Assembly (NCBI RefSeq): GCF_918797505.1
Contig: NC_092801.1
Location: 19,406,116 to 19,470,115 of the forward strand
Direction: 5' to 3'
Length of the DNA stretch: 64,000 nucleotides
DNA from: Bemisia tabaci
Lineage: Eukaryota > Arthropoda > Insecta > Hemiptera > Aleyrodidae
The notes beneath the pieces were generated by a model that did not search any database, had not been told where the DNA came from, and worked only from the letters and a program-made list of their open reading frames with translations. Positions 30,723 through 40,417 of this stretch are shown here, one piece after another. How positions within the stretch are numbered: position 1 is the first letter of the stretch; every line of letters begins with the position of its first letter. The translations under genes were made by a program, and so were the position numbers.

Positions 30723-30966
30723 GACGCACAGTGCATCGAGTCAATTAGAGAGGTCGGACATAAAATTTTTTACTAAAAGTGCGAATTTTGGGGTTTATTT
30801 CGTCTCATTTTACATTTCAAGGGGTGCTTTAGCTAGAAAATTCCATGAGGAAACCAATAGAACCACTTTTATGATCTCAAAGTTTTGTATAACCGGAGTT
30901 ATAAGCGTTTAAAGTTTCCAAATTTCGTCCGACCTCTCGTGTTGACTCGATCCATTGTGCGACGTC
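30723..30966. mobile_element. MITE, GATCGAGTCA family, abutting a cuticle-like gene
   Basis: CGACGCACAGTGCATCGAGT and GAGAGGTCGG at the left; CCGACCTCTCGTGTTGACTC then GATCCATTGTGCGACGTC at the right. It ends about 26 bp beyond the stop codon of the minus-strand Gly-rich gene and would form most of its 3' UTR. A TTTATT (AATAAA on the minus strand) at about 30793 lies inside it. Confidence 0.7.
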
Positions 30967-30991
30967 TCCTTCAGCACGGCAGGGGATCGGT

Positions 30992-31513
30992 TTAGTGGCA
31001 TGGCGCCTCCTGCCCGGAGCAAGGCCCGGCGCAGACCTCCTCGACGATGACGGCGGGTTGGGCGCCCAGCTCCTGGACCTTGGGCTCGGCGTACGTGTCC
31101 ACGACGACCGGGGTCTGCGTGTAGACGTTGAGGGCCGCCTTCTGCTTGTGCCGCACCACGTACGGGGTCCCGAAGTAGTTGATCTCGTACGGCGCCGACT
31201 GGTGCTCGATCACGTTCGGGCTCAGCGGCAGACCCACAACCACCGGTGTCGGCGCCACCTGCTCGATTATTATCGGACCTCCGAAGCCTCCGGCACCTCC
31301 GGCGCCGCCTCCCATACCTCCAGCGCCGCCTCCCATGCCTCCAGCGCCGCCTCCCATGCCTCCAGCGCCGCCTCCCATACCTCCAGCACCACCTCCCATA
31401 CTTCCGGATTTCCAGGACCCAGCTCCCCAGCTGCTCGACGCGCAAGGGATGTGCGGGTTTCCGAAGACGAGACTGGCGCACATCACGGCTCCGAACAAGG
31501 CGAGGAAGGCCAT
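30992..31513 (-). CDS. Gly-rich secreted cuticle-like protein, paralogue 1
   Basis: An intronless 173-residue protein. MAFLALFGAVMCASLVFGNP is a typical signal peptide. It is followed by a Ser/Gly part, five GGMGGGA-type repeats, and a conserved non-repetitive half containing VIEHQSAPYEINYFGTPYVV, QKAALNVYTQTPVVVDTYAE and a C-terminal Cys pair ending PCH. The paralogue at 49817-50311 shares the order and most of the second half. Gly-rich repeats with a signal peptide suggest an extracellular structural role such as cuticle; no chitin-binding consensus is visible, so the function is inferred. The gene is GC-rich compared with its surroundings. Confidence 0.85.
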   Translation of the reverse strand: MAFLALFGAVMCASLVFGNPHIPCASSSWGAGSWKSGSMGGGAGGMGGGAGGMGGGAGGMGGGAGGMGGGAGGAGGFGGPIIIEQVAPTPVVVGLPLSPNVIEHQSAPYEINYFGTPYVVRHKQKAALNVYTQTPVVVDTYAEPKVQELGAQPAVIVEEVCAGPCSGQEAPCH

Positions 31514-31619
31514 TCTGCGGGTAGAGTGAGGTCGGTCGTTTCGGAGATCTCACTGGTGGATGACTGCGCGCGCTTCGGACGCCTGGATTCGAATGACCTC
31601 CCGGGGCACCGTTGCGGGG

Positions 31620-31626
31620 TTTTAAA
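31620..31626 (-). promoter_or_regulatory. Probable TATA element of Gly-rich gene paralogue 1
   Basis: TTTAAAA on the minus strand, about 107 bp upstream of the ATG, in an otherwise GC-rich promoter. A TCATTC initiator-like site lies about 30 bp downstream of it. Confidence 0.5.
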
Positions 31627-31799
31627 GCACCCCGGCGCGGCGATAACTGAAATCGCAGAGGCGCGACGTGACAAAATAAGTCCCTATCTGCAGTCCACGG
31701 CATACGGACGCATTTCTGCCCGGACGGAACTGCGTGCATTGAGACTGAGCCTGGACACCCGTAAGAATATACGCGTAACAGGGCTCACGTTGTAATGCA

Positions 31800-32207
31800 C
31801 GTAGTTCCGTTCGGCGGAAATACGTCCGTGTAGAATGTCTTGTTCCGCCGTGCCGTGGAAAAAACCGTACGAGCCTTCGGACAATGCCGAACTCCTTTTG
31901 AAAAAAATTATGAATTTTCGGGAAAATTTTTAAGGATGTACCTCCTCAATTCGCATTGAAATTCGCTCGTAATTTGATCTGAAGCGTCCGAAAATTTCGA
32001 TGAAAAATATCCGTAACTTTCCGCGATACCAAGTCTTTTTGAGGGTAAATATGACAACATTCAAATGCTCATGCGGCGTTTTTCCTCGACACGGCGGGGG
32101 AGTACTGGTATACTACTCCGATATAATCTGGTATACTACTCCGGTATACTGATCTGTCAGCTGCGTTCGATTTCAGCGGGGAATGATTAGTCATCCGGGT
32201 GACGATA
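31800..32207. other. No gene seen
   Basis: Upstream flank of the Gly-rich gene. A short direct repeat of GGTATACTACTCCG/A occurs at about 32107-32150. No ORF is called. Confidence 0.4.
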
Positions 32208-32462
32208 CGACGCGACGCTCAGAGGTTCGAGTCAATCTGAGAGTCCGGACGTAACATTTGTGACTAGATCTGCGAAATTTTGATGTTTACTCCGTCACAT
32301 TTTAAATTTTACGGTGTACCCATGGAAAAAAATTTAACGGGTAAACCAATGTAAACACTTATGGAACCTCAAAGATTTGTAGGAACGGAATTATGAGCTT
32401 TCAAAGTTTCCAAATGTTGTCCAATCCATCACGTTGACTCGATTCACTGCGCGACGGTCGCG
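32208..32462. mobile_element. MITE, GATCGAGTCA family, copy 3
   Basis: Ends GAGGTTCGAGTCAATCTGAG and CACGTTGACTCGATTCACTG then CGCGAC; interior TCCGTCACATTTTAAATTTT and CAAAGTTTCCAAATG as in the other copies. Confidence 0.6.
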
Positions 32463-32587
32463 TCGCAATCGGGACGCGCTGGCGATCGGCCGCGGTCGTG
32501 CTGAAGAATGAGAACGTCTGAAAATTCGAACGTTGCTAGATTTCCTCCAACAAAACAAGATTTTTTGAGTTTTCTTTGGTCCCTCAT

Positions 32588-32735
32588 TTGGATTACATTT
32601 TGCAATGAGGAGCCACTATTTCTGGCTCATTTCAGAAACAAAATATATGCCATTGATTTCCCTATGCAGATACGTGCTTTTATGGAAGAGCCAGAGATAG
32701 TGGTTCTTTAATGCAAATTTTAATCCATTTATCGA
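32588..32735. mobile_element. 140-bp MITE, ACATTTTGCAAT family
   Basis: GGATTACATTTTGCAATGAG at the left, core TTGATTTCCCTATGCAGATA, inverse end at AAATTTTAATCCA. The same core as the copies at 9034 and 16376. Confidence 0.65.
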
Positions 32736-32880
32736 CGGTGAAACTACCAAACCACGTATCTCGTTTGCGGTGTTTAAAAATCTACGCTCACATTTTATTT
32801 TTTTGAAGTAGACCAAATCAATACCATTCCTTGAAATTTTCACAGAATTTTCTCCCCACGAAGAGGAAAAATCACAGAAA

Positions 32881-34371
32881 GAGCCTTGTTAAAAATGGGT
32901 CGAAATTCGCCCCTTTTTAGGCCCTCGATTTTGCCAACGGGACTTGCGCCAAATTGTTGCATATGATGCCCCAAGTCTCAGGTAAAAATTTCAGCTTGAG
33001 TTAAAAAGCGGTTTCGGAGATACAGGGGAGTGAAGTGGGGGAGTTGAGCGGCTGGCGTGCGCTCTTTCCGCGGCTGTTCCTCGCCAAATCTTCGTTTTGA
33101 TGTCACCCATTACATGTTTTCCTATACAATTTTTTGCGTACTTTCCATTTCTGACCTTAAAAATTACTTACAACCACTTTTCAAGGCGCTAGGGGGTGAA
33201 AATAGGGGTTGAACGGCTGACGGCACGCTCTTCCGCGGCTGTTCCTCGCCTAATCATCGTTTTGTTGTCACCCATTACATGTTTTTCTATGTAATTTTCC
33301 GCGTACTTTTCATTTCTAACCTTAAAAATTACTTACAACCACTTTTGAAGGCGCTACGGAGTGAAGATGAGGGTTGAACGGCTGGCGGCGCGCTCTTTCC
33401 GCGGCTGTTCCTCGCCAAATCCTCGATTTGATGTCATCCATTACATGTTTTCTTATGTAATTTTCCACGTACTTTCCATTTCTGACCTCAAAAATTACTT
33501 AAAACCACTTTTTAAGGGGCTACGGATTTTTTCACAGTTTTTTTTTTATTGGGGGGGGGGGGGTTCTTTCAATTTGGGGGTGAGGGGGGGTGCTTGGGTG
33601 AGGGATGGTTTCAAACTAATAAATTACGAACTAAACGACAGCACTTTTATTTATTAGATTAATATACTACGCGAGACATATCTCAGATTTGTTCTCATAT
33701 TTGCCACATCATTTTTGCGTGTAAATATTTATGTTCGGATGAAATCATGCGTATATATTTTCTCGTAAGGCGTGTGAGGTACACTGAAAAAACTTGAAAA
33801 TATACGGCAACAATAGATCTTAAGGAATAATACGAAATAAATTGAAAGAACAAAAAAAAAAAAAAAAAAAAAAAAACTGTGAAAAAATCCGTAGCCCCTT
33901 AAAAAGTGGTTTTAAGTAATTTTTGAGGTCAGAAATGGAAAGTACGTGGAAAATTACATAAGAAAACATGTAATGGATGACATCAAATCGAGGATTTGGC
34001 GAGGAACAGCCGCGGAAAGAGCGCGCCGCCAGCCGTTCAACCCCTATTTTCACCCCCTAGCGCCTTGAAAAGTGGTTGTAAGTAATTTTTAAGGTCAGAA
34101 ATGGAAAGTACGCAAAAAATTGTATAGGAAAACATGTAATGGGTGACATCAAAACGAAGATTTGGCGAGGAACAGCCGCGGAAAGAGCGCACGCCAGCCG
34201 CTCAACTCCCCCACTTCACCCCCCCTGTATCTCCGAAACCGCTTTTTAACTCAAGCTGAAATTTTTACCTGAGACTTGGGGCATCATATGCAACAATTTG
34301 GCGCAAGTCCCGTTGGCAAAATCGAGGGCCTAAAAAGGGGCGAATTTCGACCCATTTTTAACAAGGCTCTT
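32881..34371. mobile_element. Long foldback element with 0.5-0.65 kb TIRs and tandem units
   Basis: GAGCCTTGTTAAAAATGGGT (32881) is inverse to the end at about 34370. Each arm carries tandem units of about 150 bp containing TCTTTCCGCGGCTGTTCCTC, CATTACATGTTTTC and AAAAATTACTTACAACCACT: three on the left (32.99-33.53 kb), two on the right. The centre has G-runs, T-runs and unrelated AT-rich sequence. Open frames at 33361 (plus) and 33820 (minus) encode the same peptide because they are arm copies. The flanks are inverse copies of the AGACTTCCTGTCA-family repeat. Confidence 0.75.
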
Positions 34372-34514
34372 TTCAAGACTGGACGTTGAGTAGTTTTTCA
34401 TTTAAAAAATAAACTATGACAGGAAGTCTGCGACGTCGCAAACCGAGATACGTGGTTTGGTAGTTTCACCGTCGTTATGTGTCCACACGTGTGATTTTAG
34501 GCAATGAAATCGTG

Positions 34515-35023
34515 AATGGAGATGTTGCATGTGGTAGGAATTTGCGATTTGACTGTTGATATTTGTGTAAAAGTTCGCGAGAAACACGATGGTGCCACTG
34601 GTTTTCTCTGAAATCAACTCCCAAGCTCAAAAAAAAGCTCTCAAGTTGTGGCCAAAATGGAGGGGATATCCCACCCTACCCTGAGAGTCCACGTCTACAT
34701 CAAGACAAAGTCTCCATGCAAAGATAGGGAGCAAATACATTAGCAGGGCTGCCTCTTTATTTGGGGGCTCCAAAACTGAAAAGACGGCAACCCTGCTAAT
34801 GTATTTGCTCCCTATCTTTGCATGGAGACTTTGTCTTGATGTAGACGTGGACTCTCAGGATAGCGTGGGATATCCCCTCCATTTTGGCCTCAACTTGAGA
34901 GCTTTCCTTGAGCTTGGGAGTTGATTTCAGAGAAAACCAGTAGCACCATCGTGTTTCTCGTGAACTTTTACTTGAGAATCAACAGTCAAATCGCGAATTC
35001 CTAACACACGCAACATCTCCATT
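34515..35023. mobile_element. Near-perfect palindromic element, copy 1
   Basis: Begins AATGGAGATGTTGCATGTG and ends with its complement. The arms (about 240 bp) include AAAACCAGTGGCACCATCGT-type, GGGGATATCCCAC and GCAAAGATAGGGAGCAAATA blocks, with a short asymmetrical centre. A second good copy is at 60157-60665 and a decayed one at about 53860-54240 in a PTRH2 intron. Confidence 0.8.
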
Positions 35024-35379
35024 AACGCATGCATGCCTGCATTATTGTTTCTAATGCCACCAGTAGAGGTTAGGTTGTCCCGGTTGGCCAGGGAAAAAGA
35101 TGACTTGTTTAATACACGTGTGATAAAAATTCGGTGTGAAAACGGCACCCAATATTTATAATTTTGCAAGAAGAAAAGAAATTAAAATTAATCCATGCCC
35201 TCCGTATTGTGATAATATGGCTTTTGCAACACAGGGAAGCATGAGATCGGTTGGAGTGTCCTAGGAGTAATCCAACATTAAAAGAGGAAATAAAGCAACA
35301 AGGCACTCGGCCGAACAACAACACGCGAAGGAATGCACCGTACATGTAGCAGGGATCAAATTGTAAGGGACGTTCTCAG
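35024..35379. other. No gene seen
   Basis: Short minus-strand frames only. Nothing recognisable. Confidence 0.35.
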
Positions 35380-35760
35380 AAAAGTAAGTCACCCAGGGCA
35401 GGTGCAGCAGAATTAAAAGGTTTCGGCCATAAAAGTGTCAAGCCAGATTGATAGCACGGGCCTTTGGCGGAGCCCGCTGCGAGCCGGGGGGGGGGGGGGC
35501 CGCGTAACGGCAAGCAAAGGCAAGAAAGCCTAAATCGGGGGGACCAACCAGAGCTCAGCATAGGTTCTTGGACCAGCCAATCAGAGATAGCGTGGGGTAC
35601 GCTGGGGGTGGCCCCCAAGAAGGGTTGAACAGGGACCAAGGTGTTGGGCTCTGGAGGGGCTCCTCACTTCGAATTCTACTTTTCAAGTCAAAGGGAGTCA
35701 ACTCCTCGAGTCTTAGCGACAAATAGATATTTTTCCAAGTCCTTCGAGACAACCGCCTTA
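35380..35760 (+). repeat. Diverged leader, copy 3
   Basis: AAAAGGTTTCGGCCATAAA, GCACGGGCCTTTGGC and a G-run match a segment at 49085-49180. The segment ACCAGCCAATCAGAGATAGC with GGTGGCCCCCAA matches leader copy 2. A T-rich tail follows, and unit A's leader begins 180 bp later. Confidence 0.5.
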
Positions 35761-35938
35761 TTTAAACATTTACACATTTTTTTTTGGTTTCATACCCATG
35801 ACGATTTTGTTTTGTTAATTTTGGTTTCGTGTTGTTAATTTTTCGGACTTTCCACATTATAATTTTTCATCGCCAATCAGCGACTTATATTTATTGCTCA
35901 CTCTAGAACCCTACACGGTCACCACCGTGGCCGAAACA

Positions 35939-36500
35939 ATACAACCCCGGCAAGTTTTTACGGGCCGTTATCACCGCCCGCTACACCGAGCGTCCTCGCC
36001 TCCAAAGCCACCGGGGGGGGGGGGGGGGGCAGGGAGCCTTTTAGGCTCCTTCGAGCCACGGGGCCCACATGGGTCGGTCCAGACTGACCAGTCACAAACC
36101 GTGCCTTCGCGGTGTCCCCAAATCGGCCGATCGGCCAAGGGCCAACTTGTTTGGTCCACGGCAACAGCCACCCCGAGTTGCAACGCCGTATCGCAGCATC
36201 CCTCTCCCCGACCTAGGTCAACCAATGGGGAAACTTTGGGGGTTGGCCGGCGAAAGTGGCACAAGGGAGGAAGAGAGCGAGGCCTGGCGCTCCCCGAAAG
36301 CGGAGGCCAGGGGACTCTCTCCGCGACTCCCATGCGAGACAGATTTTCTTCGAGATTTGCTCCGATTTTGATCTTCCGTCCCATCTGACCTTGCTATATT
36401 ATTTTTCTTAAGTTGTCCTGATTTTGCCATTTTTTCATATTTTTCCCTGATTTTTATTCATCGTTGTTCATATATTTTTTCCTGCATACTACATCTTATC
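35939..36500 (+). repeat. Leader of unit A (copy 4)
   Basis: Contains CCGTTATCACCGCCCGCTAC, TTTTAGGCTCCTTCGAGCCA, CAAATCGGCCGATCGGCC and CTTTGGGGGTTGGCCGGCGA. Nearly identical to 40418-40980 and clearly related to 23430-23830 and 24900-25070. Frames in several registers are open because it is GC-rich; none is claimed as coding. Confidence 0.7.
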
Positions 36501-36950
36501 CATCATATTTCTGACTTATATTTTTTCACATCATCCTAGATTCCCCCCCCCCCCCCCAATAGCCCATCACAATTTCCTAATTGTCTGTAATTGAACGGGT
36601 TGTCTTTCGTAAGTATCCGTTCCTAATTGTTTTGTAATTGAATGTTAAAAATTGTTTTAATCTAAAATTTCATAATGTTGATAATTATGTTAAATCTGAG
36701 ATATTATAATTGCCTTGTACTCTGATATTACAAATTGCTTTGATGAGTTACTTACTTTCCTTCCAAAATTCTCCGTTTCCTAATTGTTTTGTAACTGAAT
36801 GTTCATAACTGTTTAGTCTGAAATTTCACAGTGTTAATAATTATGCTATATCTAGGATATTATAATTGCCCTGTAATCGAATATTAATAATTGATATATT
36901 GGATTACTTATTTATATTTATATTTATATTATTGGTGAGTTGTCCCAATC

Positions 36951-37440
36951 GTGACTCCCGAGGGGAGCCCCACCCAAACACCCGAGCCAAACGCTCCACG
37001 GGGATGGAGCCTCTCCTCTGACGAGGCTTCAGTTCTGCAGAGAGGTCCTCCCGCAGCACGCGGGGCTCTGCCAGTAGGGAGGGTCCTATTTTTCGATTCT
37101 GGCTCAAACTCGGGAGCTTTCTCTCTGACTTCCGAGGAGTCGGTCCAAATAATAGAGGAGGAGGATGACCGAGTAGAGCCCGCACGTATTCCGGTGCTTC
37201 CCCCTGCTGGCGAGAGCCCTAGGATTGAGGACAAGGAGGAGGAAAGGACTGAGGTAGAACCTGTCGCGGGGCCAAGTCGCCGTGTAGAGGAATACTGTGA
37301 TGGGGATGAACGTTTTTACTTCAATTTTTCACCCCAGATGTTTGAACGTTGTCAGGACAGCACGCGGGCTCTGCCAGTAGGGAGGGTCCTATTTTTCGAT
37401 TCTGGCTCAACCTCGGGAGCATTCTCCCTGACTCTTAGTT
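36951..37440 (+). CDS. Unit A repeat-bearing acidic protein ORF
   Basis: The frame opens with TPEGSPTQTPEPNAPRGWSL and has no nearby ATG; a GTG lies at 36951. The repeated block begins ALPVGRVLFFDSGS, followed by SEESVQIIEEEDDRVEPARI, and continues to VEEYCDGDERFYFNF. Two copies of the block's start occur here versus five in unit B. The reading frame continues beyond 37440 but becomes basic, low-complexity sequence. The repeat is in frame only in part: the same bases are read in other frames in unit B because of indels. Function unknown; an acidic unstructured protein. Confidence 0.4.
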
Positions 37441-38149
37441 TCTCAACCAAGTCATTGTGGTGCCAAAAGGCACTACCCTACTTGGGCCGTACTCGGTCCC
37501 CTGGGGGACACAAGCGGGCCCGTGGACAACCGAACTCGGTCAAGGTTCGAGCGGGCTTGGAGAGCCGAACTCGAACCAAAACACAAGCAGGTTGTCCAAA
37601 AGAAAAAAACAAAAAAACAGAGAGAAGGGGGGGGGGGGGGAGAGAAACCGAACACGGTCCGTGTCCGAGCGGGCTTGGGAGCCGAACTTCTTTTTTTATG
37701 AAAATGTACCAGCACTGGTGTCGCCGCTGGCAGGCGGCACTGGTGCCACCGCTGGTGCTGGTACTAGTTTCACGGTGCTGGCACTAGTTTCACCGCTGCT
37801 GGCACCGGCACTATTGTCACTGCTGGTAACGGCCCCGGTGCCCTCGATGCTTGCCAATCTCACGAGCGGCACGATCGGTTCTAAGGTCTTGTTCCTGATC
37901 ATGATATCTCCAAGAAACGACATATCTTCTTCATATTTCCATTTTTTTTCTTGAGGCGTATTCTCCTGCAAGAGTGTTCAAGTTGAGACAATTTTCCGAC
38001 CCCTGCCCCTTCAACACCCCGAACGACAAATAAACTTTAACATCGACACAGCGAACCGACTACGAACGCAATTCTTTTCAACGAAACCCCGAAAGTCCGC
38101 TCCACCTCCCCCCATAGAAATTATAGAGTTAGACACAACACCGCTATCA

Positions 38150-38700
38150 AAGACCACTTTCATGAACATACCGATCCCTCCCCCTCTGAAATGACCCCTA
38201 TGACCCCCTCAACCATTGCACTTTTAGACGAAATTTTTGAAGACCCTGCCCTCAGCGACTACCAGCCCTCTCCCCCCTCCCATTGACGATCACGATACAT
38301 TGACTCCCCCGGTTTTTTACCCGCTGGTGGTTTCAACGCCGAAACACAAATCCAACTGTTCCTTTTACGACAATGACAATTTTTTTCAATGACAGTAGTA
38401 TCCTTACCGCACCACTACATGTTTGTTAATATCACAAGTAGAAGAGAGCTTAGACGATAGTGTGTTCTTCCCTGACCCCCAAGAGAGCTTAGACGATAGT
38501 GTGTTCCTCCCTGACCCCAAGAGAGCTTAGACGATAGTGTGTTCCTCCCTGACCCCAAGAGAGCTTAGACGATACTGTGTTCCTCCCTGACCCCCTTCCC
38601 TCATTAAAAACGACCGGCTTCTCCTCCTGACTGGACAGATACCCCAAAACGCCCTAGATCTACTGACGAACTTCTGACGCTGACTGACCCTATTATACAG
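38150..38700 (+). pseudogene. Unit A acidic Pro-rich ORF (frameshifted)
   Basis: Corresponds to 43674-44223 in unit B. It reads MTPMTPSTIALLDEIFEDPA, then shifts frame at a CCCCTCCC run where unit B stays open. Downstream, four imperfect copies of a 36-bp unit encode ESLDDSVFLPDPQ, but dropped C residues break the frame. A basic KRPRSTDEL-type end precedes the next ORF. Confidence 0.4.
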
Positions 38701-38709
38701 TGAAATGGA

Positions 38710-39018
38710 ATGTACTATGAGGAATTCTATACTCATGTGCCGTACGGCGCCCGGATGCAGGGGTATTCTCCGTGTGTAGACCCTGCTGAATGTCCACACT
38801 ACGACACACATCAGTCCAAATATCATCATCTATCATGCAATGGGTTTTCACACATGCTTAAATGTGCTGCAGAGACCGATTGCATGATAGAGGATGGAAT
38901 TTGGATTTGTGTGTGTCATGATGGCTGCATCCTACGCCCTGCGGCACAAAATGAGGAGCGGGTCATGGACACCGTTGCACTGGAATTCGACAACCTTTTC
39001 GACATGCAACATCTGTAA
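38710..39018 (+). CDS. Unit A Cys/His-rich 102-aa protein
   Basis: An intact ATG-initiated frame starting MYYEEFYTHVPYGARMQGYS. Eight Cys and several His residues (CVDPAECPHYDTHQSKYHHL, CNGFSHMLKCAAETDC, WICVCHDGC) suggest a small zinc-binding fold. Unit B has the same gene with one base lost early (CCCGATG instead of CCCGGATG), so only residues after MQGYS remain in frame there. A Cys-rich accessory protein (for example an NS3-like densovirus or bidnavirus protein) is conceivable, but I see no specific match. Confidence 0.5.
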   Translation: MYYEEFYTHVPYGARMQGYSPCVDPAECPHYDTHQSKYHHLSCNGFSHMLKCAAETDCMIEDGIWICVCHDGCILRPAAQNEERVMDTVALEFDNLFDMQHL

Positions 39019-39076
39019 ATACAAAAACCGATGACAATGTACAAACTCTTCCTGTAAATTCGAAACAAAAAACCTA

Positions 39077-39310
39077 ATGTACATAAGACCTTCTAGGATG
39101 GATTTGCGTGTGCTGACCGCGGAGGAGGTACAGGAAGTGTTGCGGGAGGCGGAGATGGAGATGCTGGCAAACTTTGTACAAAAACTATGGCGCAGCGCAC
39201 ACATTGCCTGCCCAGGTGTTTCCGGCGAGACGGAAATGGTAAAGGCGATCACTTCTCGCTTGAAAGTTGGATTTTTTAGAACGCACTCTCCATTGGTTCC
39301 TAGAACCTAA
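39077..39310 (+). CDS. Unit A small ORF, helical
   Basis: Starts ATG TAC ATA, reading MYIRPSRMDLRVLTAEEVQE then VLREAEMEMLANFVQKLWRS, predicted mostly helical. The copy in unit B (44596-44802) has the same first 50 residues and then a different tail through small indels. Function not recognised. Confidence 0.4.
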   Translation: MYIRPSRMDLRVLTAEEVQEVLREAEMEMLANFVQKLWRSAHIACPGVSGETEMVKAITSRLKVGFFRTHSPLVPRT

Positions 39311-39487
39311 AAAGTAGAAAAACCCATCCACTTTTTTTTTTTGGAAAACGTAGGATATGTAAGATTTGTAAAGAGAAGACTGTGTTCGTCTGAGACATAT
39401 CTCTGCGGTGAACATTACTGTGATAACATATGATGTTGATGGACATGTTGAGGGGGGAGGGGGTAGGGGTGCGACTTTAACAGACTT

Positions 39488-39766
39488 TTGAATCAAGTGT
39501 TTTTCGTGTCGCGCAACGGAACGAAGCAAATAGTGCGAAGCAAAATCGGACACCGGGTCGAAAAAGACTTTCCAGTGATCATCTTATTCTACAAACTAGA
39601 TAAGCCTCAATCGGGTTTAGAACTCAGTGTTCAGGAGTGGAACGAGTTGGTGCAGAGCAAGTCCTCAATCAGAGAATTTCTACGCAAAGGAACCCATAAG
39701 CCTACTCGGCAGGCTCCTACCCGGTTCGGTCAATCGAGCAGTGGAGTTCGGGAAATATTACTCTAA
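39488..39766 (+). CDS. Unit A PC4/p15-like ORF
   Basis: The frame reads VFFVSRNGTKQIVRSKIGHR, EKDFPVIILFYKLDKPQSGL, ELSVQEWNELVQSKSSIREF. The pattern of beta strands, a GL-x-L-x2-x-E-W-x2-L helix start and a basic end resembles the ssDNA-binding domain of transcriptional coactivator PC4 (p15). No ATG is present; the frame opens after a TAG at about 39464, so an upstream exon is possible. Compared with unit B (45588-45926), small indels after KGTHKPT change the tail. The family call is tentative. Confidence 0.4.
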   Translation: MNQVFFVSRNGTKQIVRSKIGHRVEKDFPVIILFYKLDKPQSGLELSVQEWNELVQSKSSIREFLRKGTHKPTRQAPTRFGQSSSGVREILL

Positions 39767-40014
39767 AAGAACAGTGGTCATCAAGGAAAGCCAATGAATA
39801 AATGAATGACTGAATAAATGTGTCAATGAATTACTCAATGAACAAATGAATGACTGAAAGAATGTGTCAATGAATGACTCAATGAAGGATTCTAATCATC
39901 TTGTTACATAAAGGTCCTCGCGGATTTACATTTTATACTTAATAGGGAAACTATTGCATAAGTAAAGTTGATTGCATTTTAATTTTGTAACATATTTATT
40001 TTATTTTTTTATCC

Positions 40015-40417
40015 GAATTTTTAAACCCAGGCATGAACGAAAAAATTGTACCTGCGAATTTGAATCGGAGGGGCAGCGTTATTCCACGAGGAATGTGTTA
40101 TTTTTCGCTGAATACAGGCCGTAAGATTTCTTGCGTTAGGGTATAACATAGAGAATTACCTAGACTGGCAATCTGGTAGAAGGATAGGTGCAATTTGCAT
40201 GGGTGGGGTGATATGGATAAATGGCAACGTTGCGGCTGAAAGGACAACAGAGAGGAGCTACAGCATCACCGGTGTAATGATAAGGCTTTCGCAGCACCGT
40301 GGTTCAAACAATACGCATACCGGGGGAGACAAGGACGGTTGCAGCCTGACCGGGCGTGAGAGGGAGATAGGTGGTCACTCACTTCACAGGCCAAACCACC
40401 CCAAATTCTTCTCGCAA
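40015..40417. other. Spacer between units A and B with pre-leader repeat
   Basis: Includes at 40205-40380 the GGATAAATGGCAACGTTGCGGCT repeat also found upstream of leader copy 1 (23209). If this belongs to the element, unit B begins at about 40205 rather than 40418. Confidence 0.5.

Larger units (their letters stand above)
35939..40014 (+). mobile_element. Unit A: unassigned multi-ORF element, tandem with unit B
   Basis: Begins ACAACCCCGGCAAGTTTTTA and ends TTTATTTTATTTTTTTATCC. Order: GC-rich leader (35939-36500); C-run; AT-rich segment with two diverged copies of a roughly 180-bp repeat (36560-36900); an ORF with 301-bp repeats (36951-37440); a GC-rich segment with a GGCACTAGTTTCACCGCTGC repeat (37690-37810); an acidic Pro-rich region with a 36-bp repeat (38150-38700); a Cys/His-rich ORF (38710-39018); a 77-codon ORF (39077-39310); a PC4-like ORF (39488-39766); and short ATGAATGACT-type repeats near the end. 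Unit B repeats the same order at very high identity. No terminal inverted repeats or target duplication were found. Transposon or integrated virus segment are both possible. Confidence 0.65.

Noticed and set aside
30235..30736. Minus-strand Gly/Asn repeat protein (SGNFIQSGETGKCQG-like)
   Set aside because: Pure translation of the CCTGAC minisatellite.
28560..31000. Parvoviral capsid gene downstream of NS1, on either strand
   Set aside because: No frame of suitable length and no recognisable capsid motif; only short frames and transposons are present.
30909..31795. Long open frames of 266-276 codons overlapping the Gly-rich gene on both strands
   Set aside because: They are Arg/Ser-rich or Pro-rich shadows created by the GC-rich repeats of the real gene at 30992-31513, which has a signal peptide and a close paralogue.
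33361..34053. The same 60-residue peptide on plus and minus strands
   Set aside because: Both come from the inverted arms of the foldback element at 32881-34371.
36951..37787. One continuous 278-codon gene in unit A
   Set aside because: After about 37440 the frame runs through G-runs and repeat DNA that in unit B is in another frame, so only the first part is accepted.
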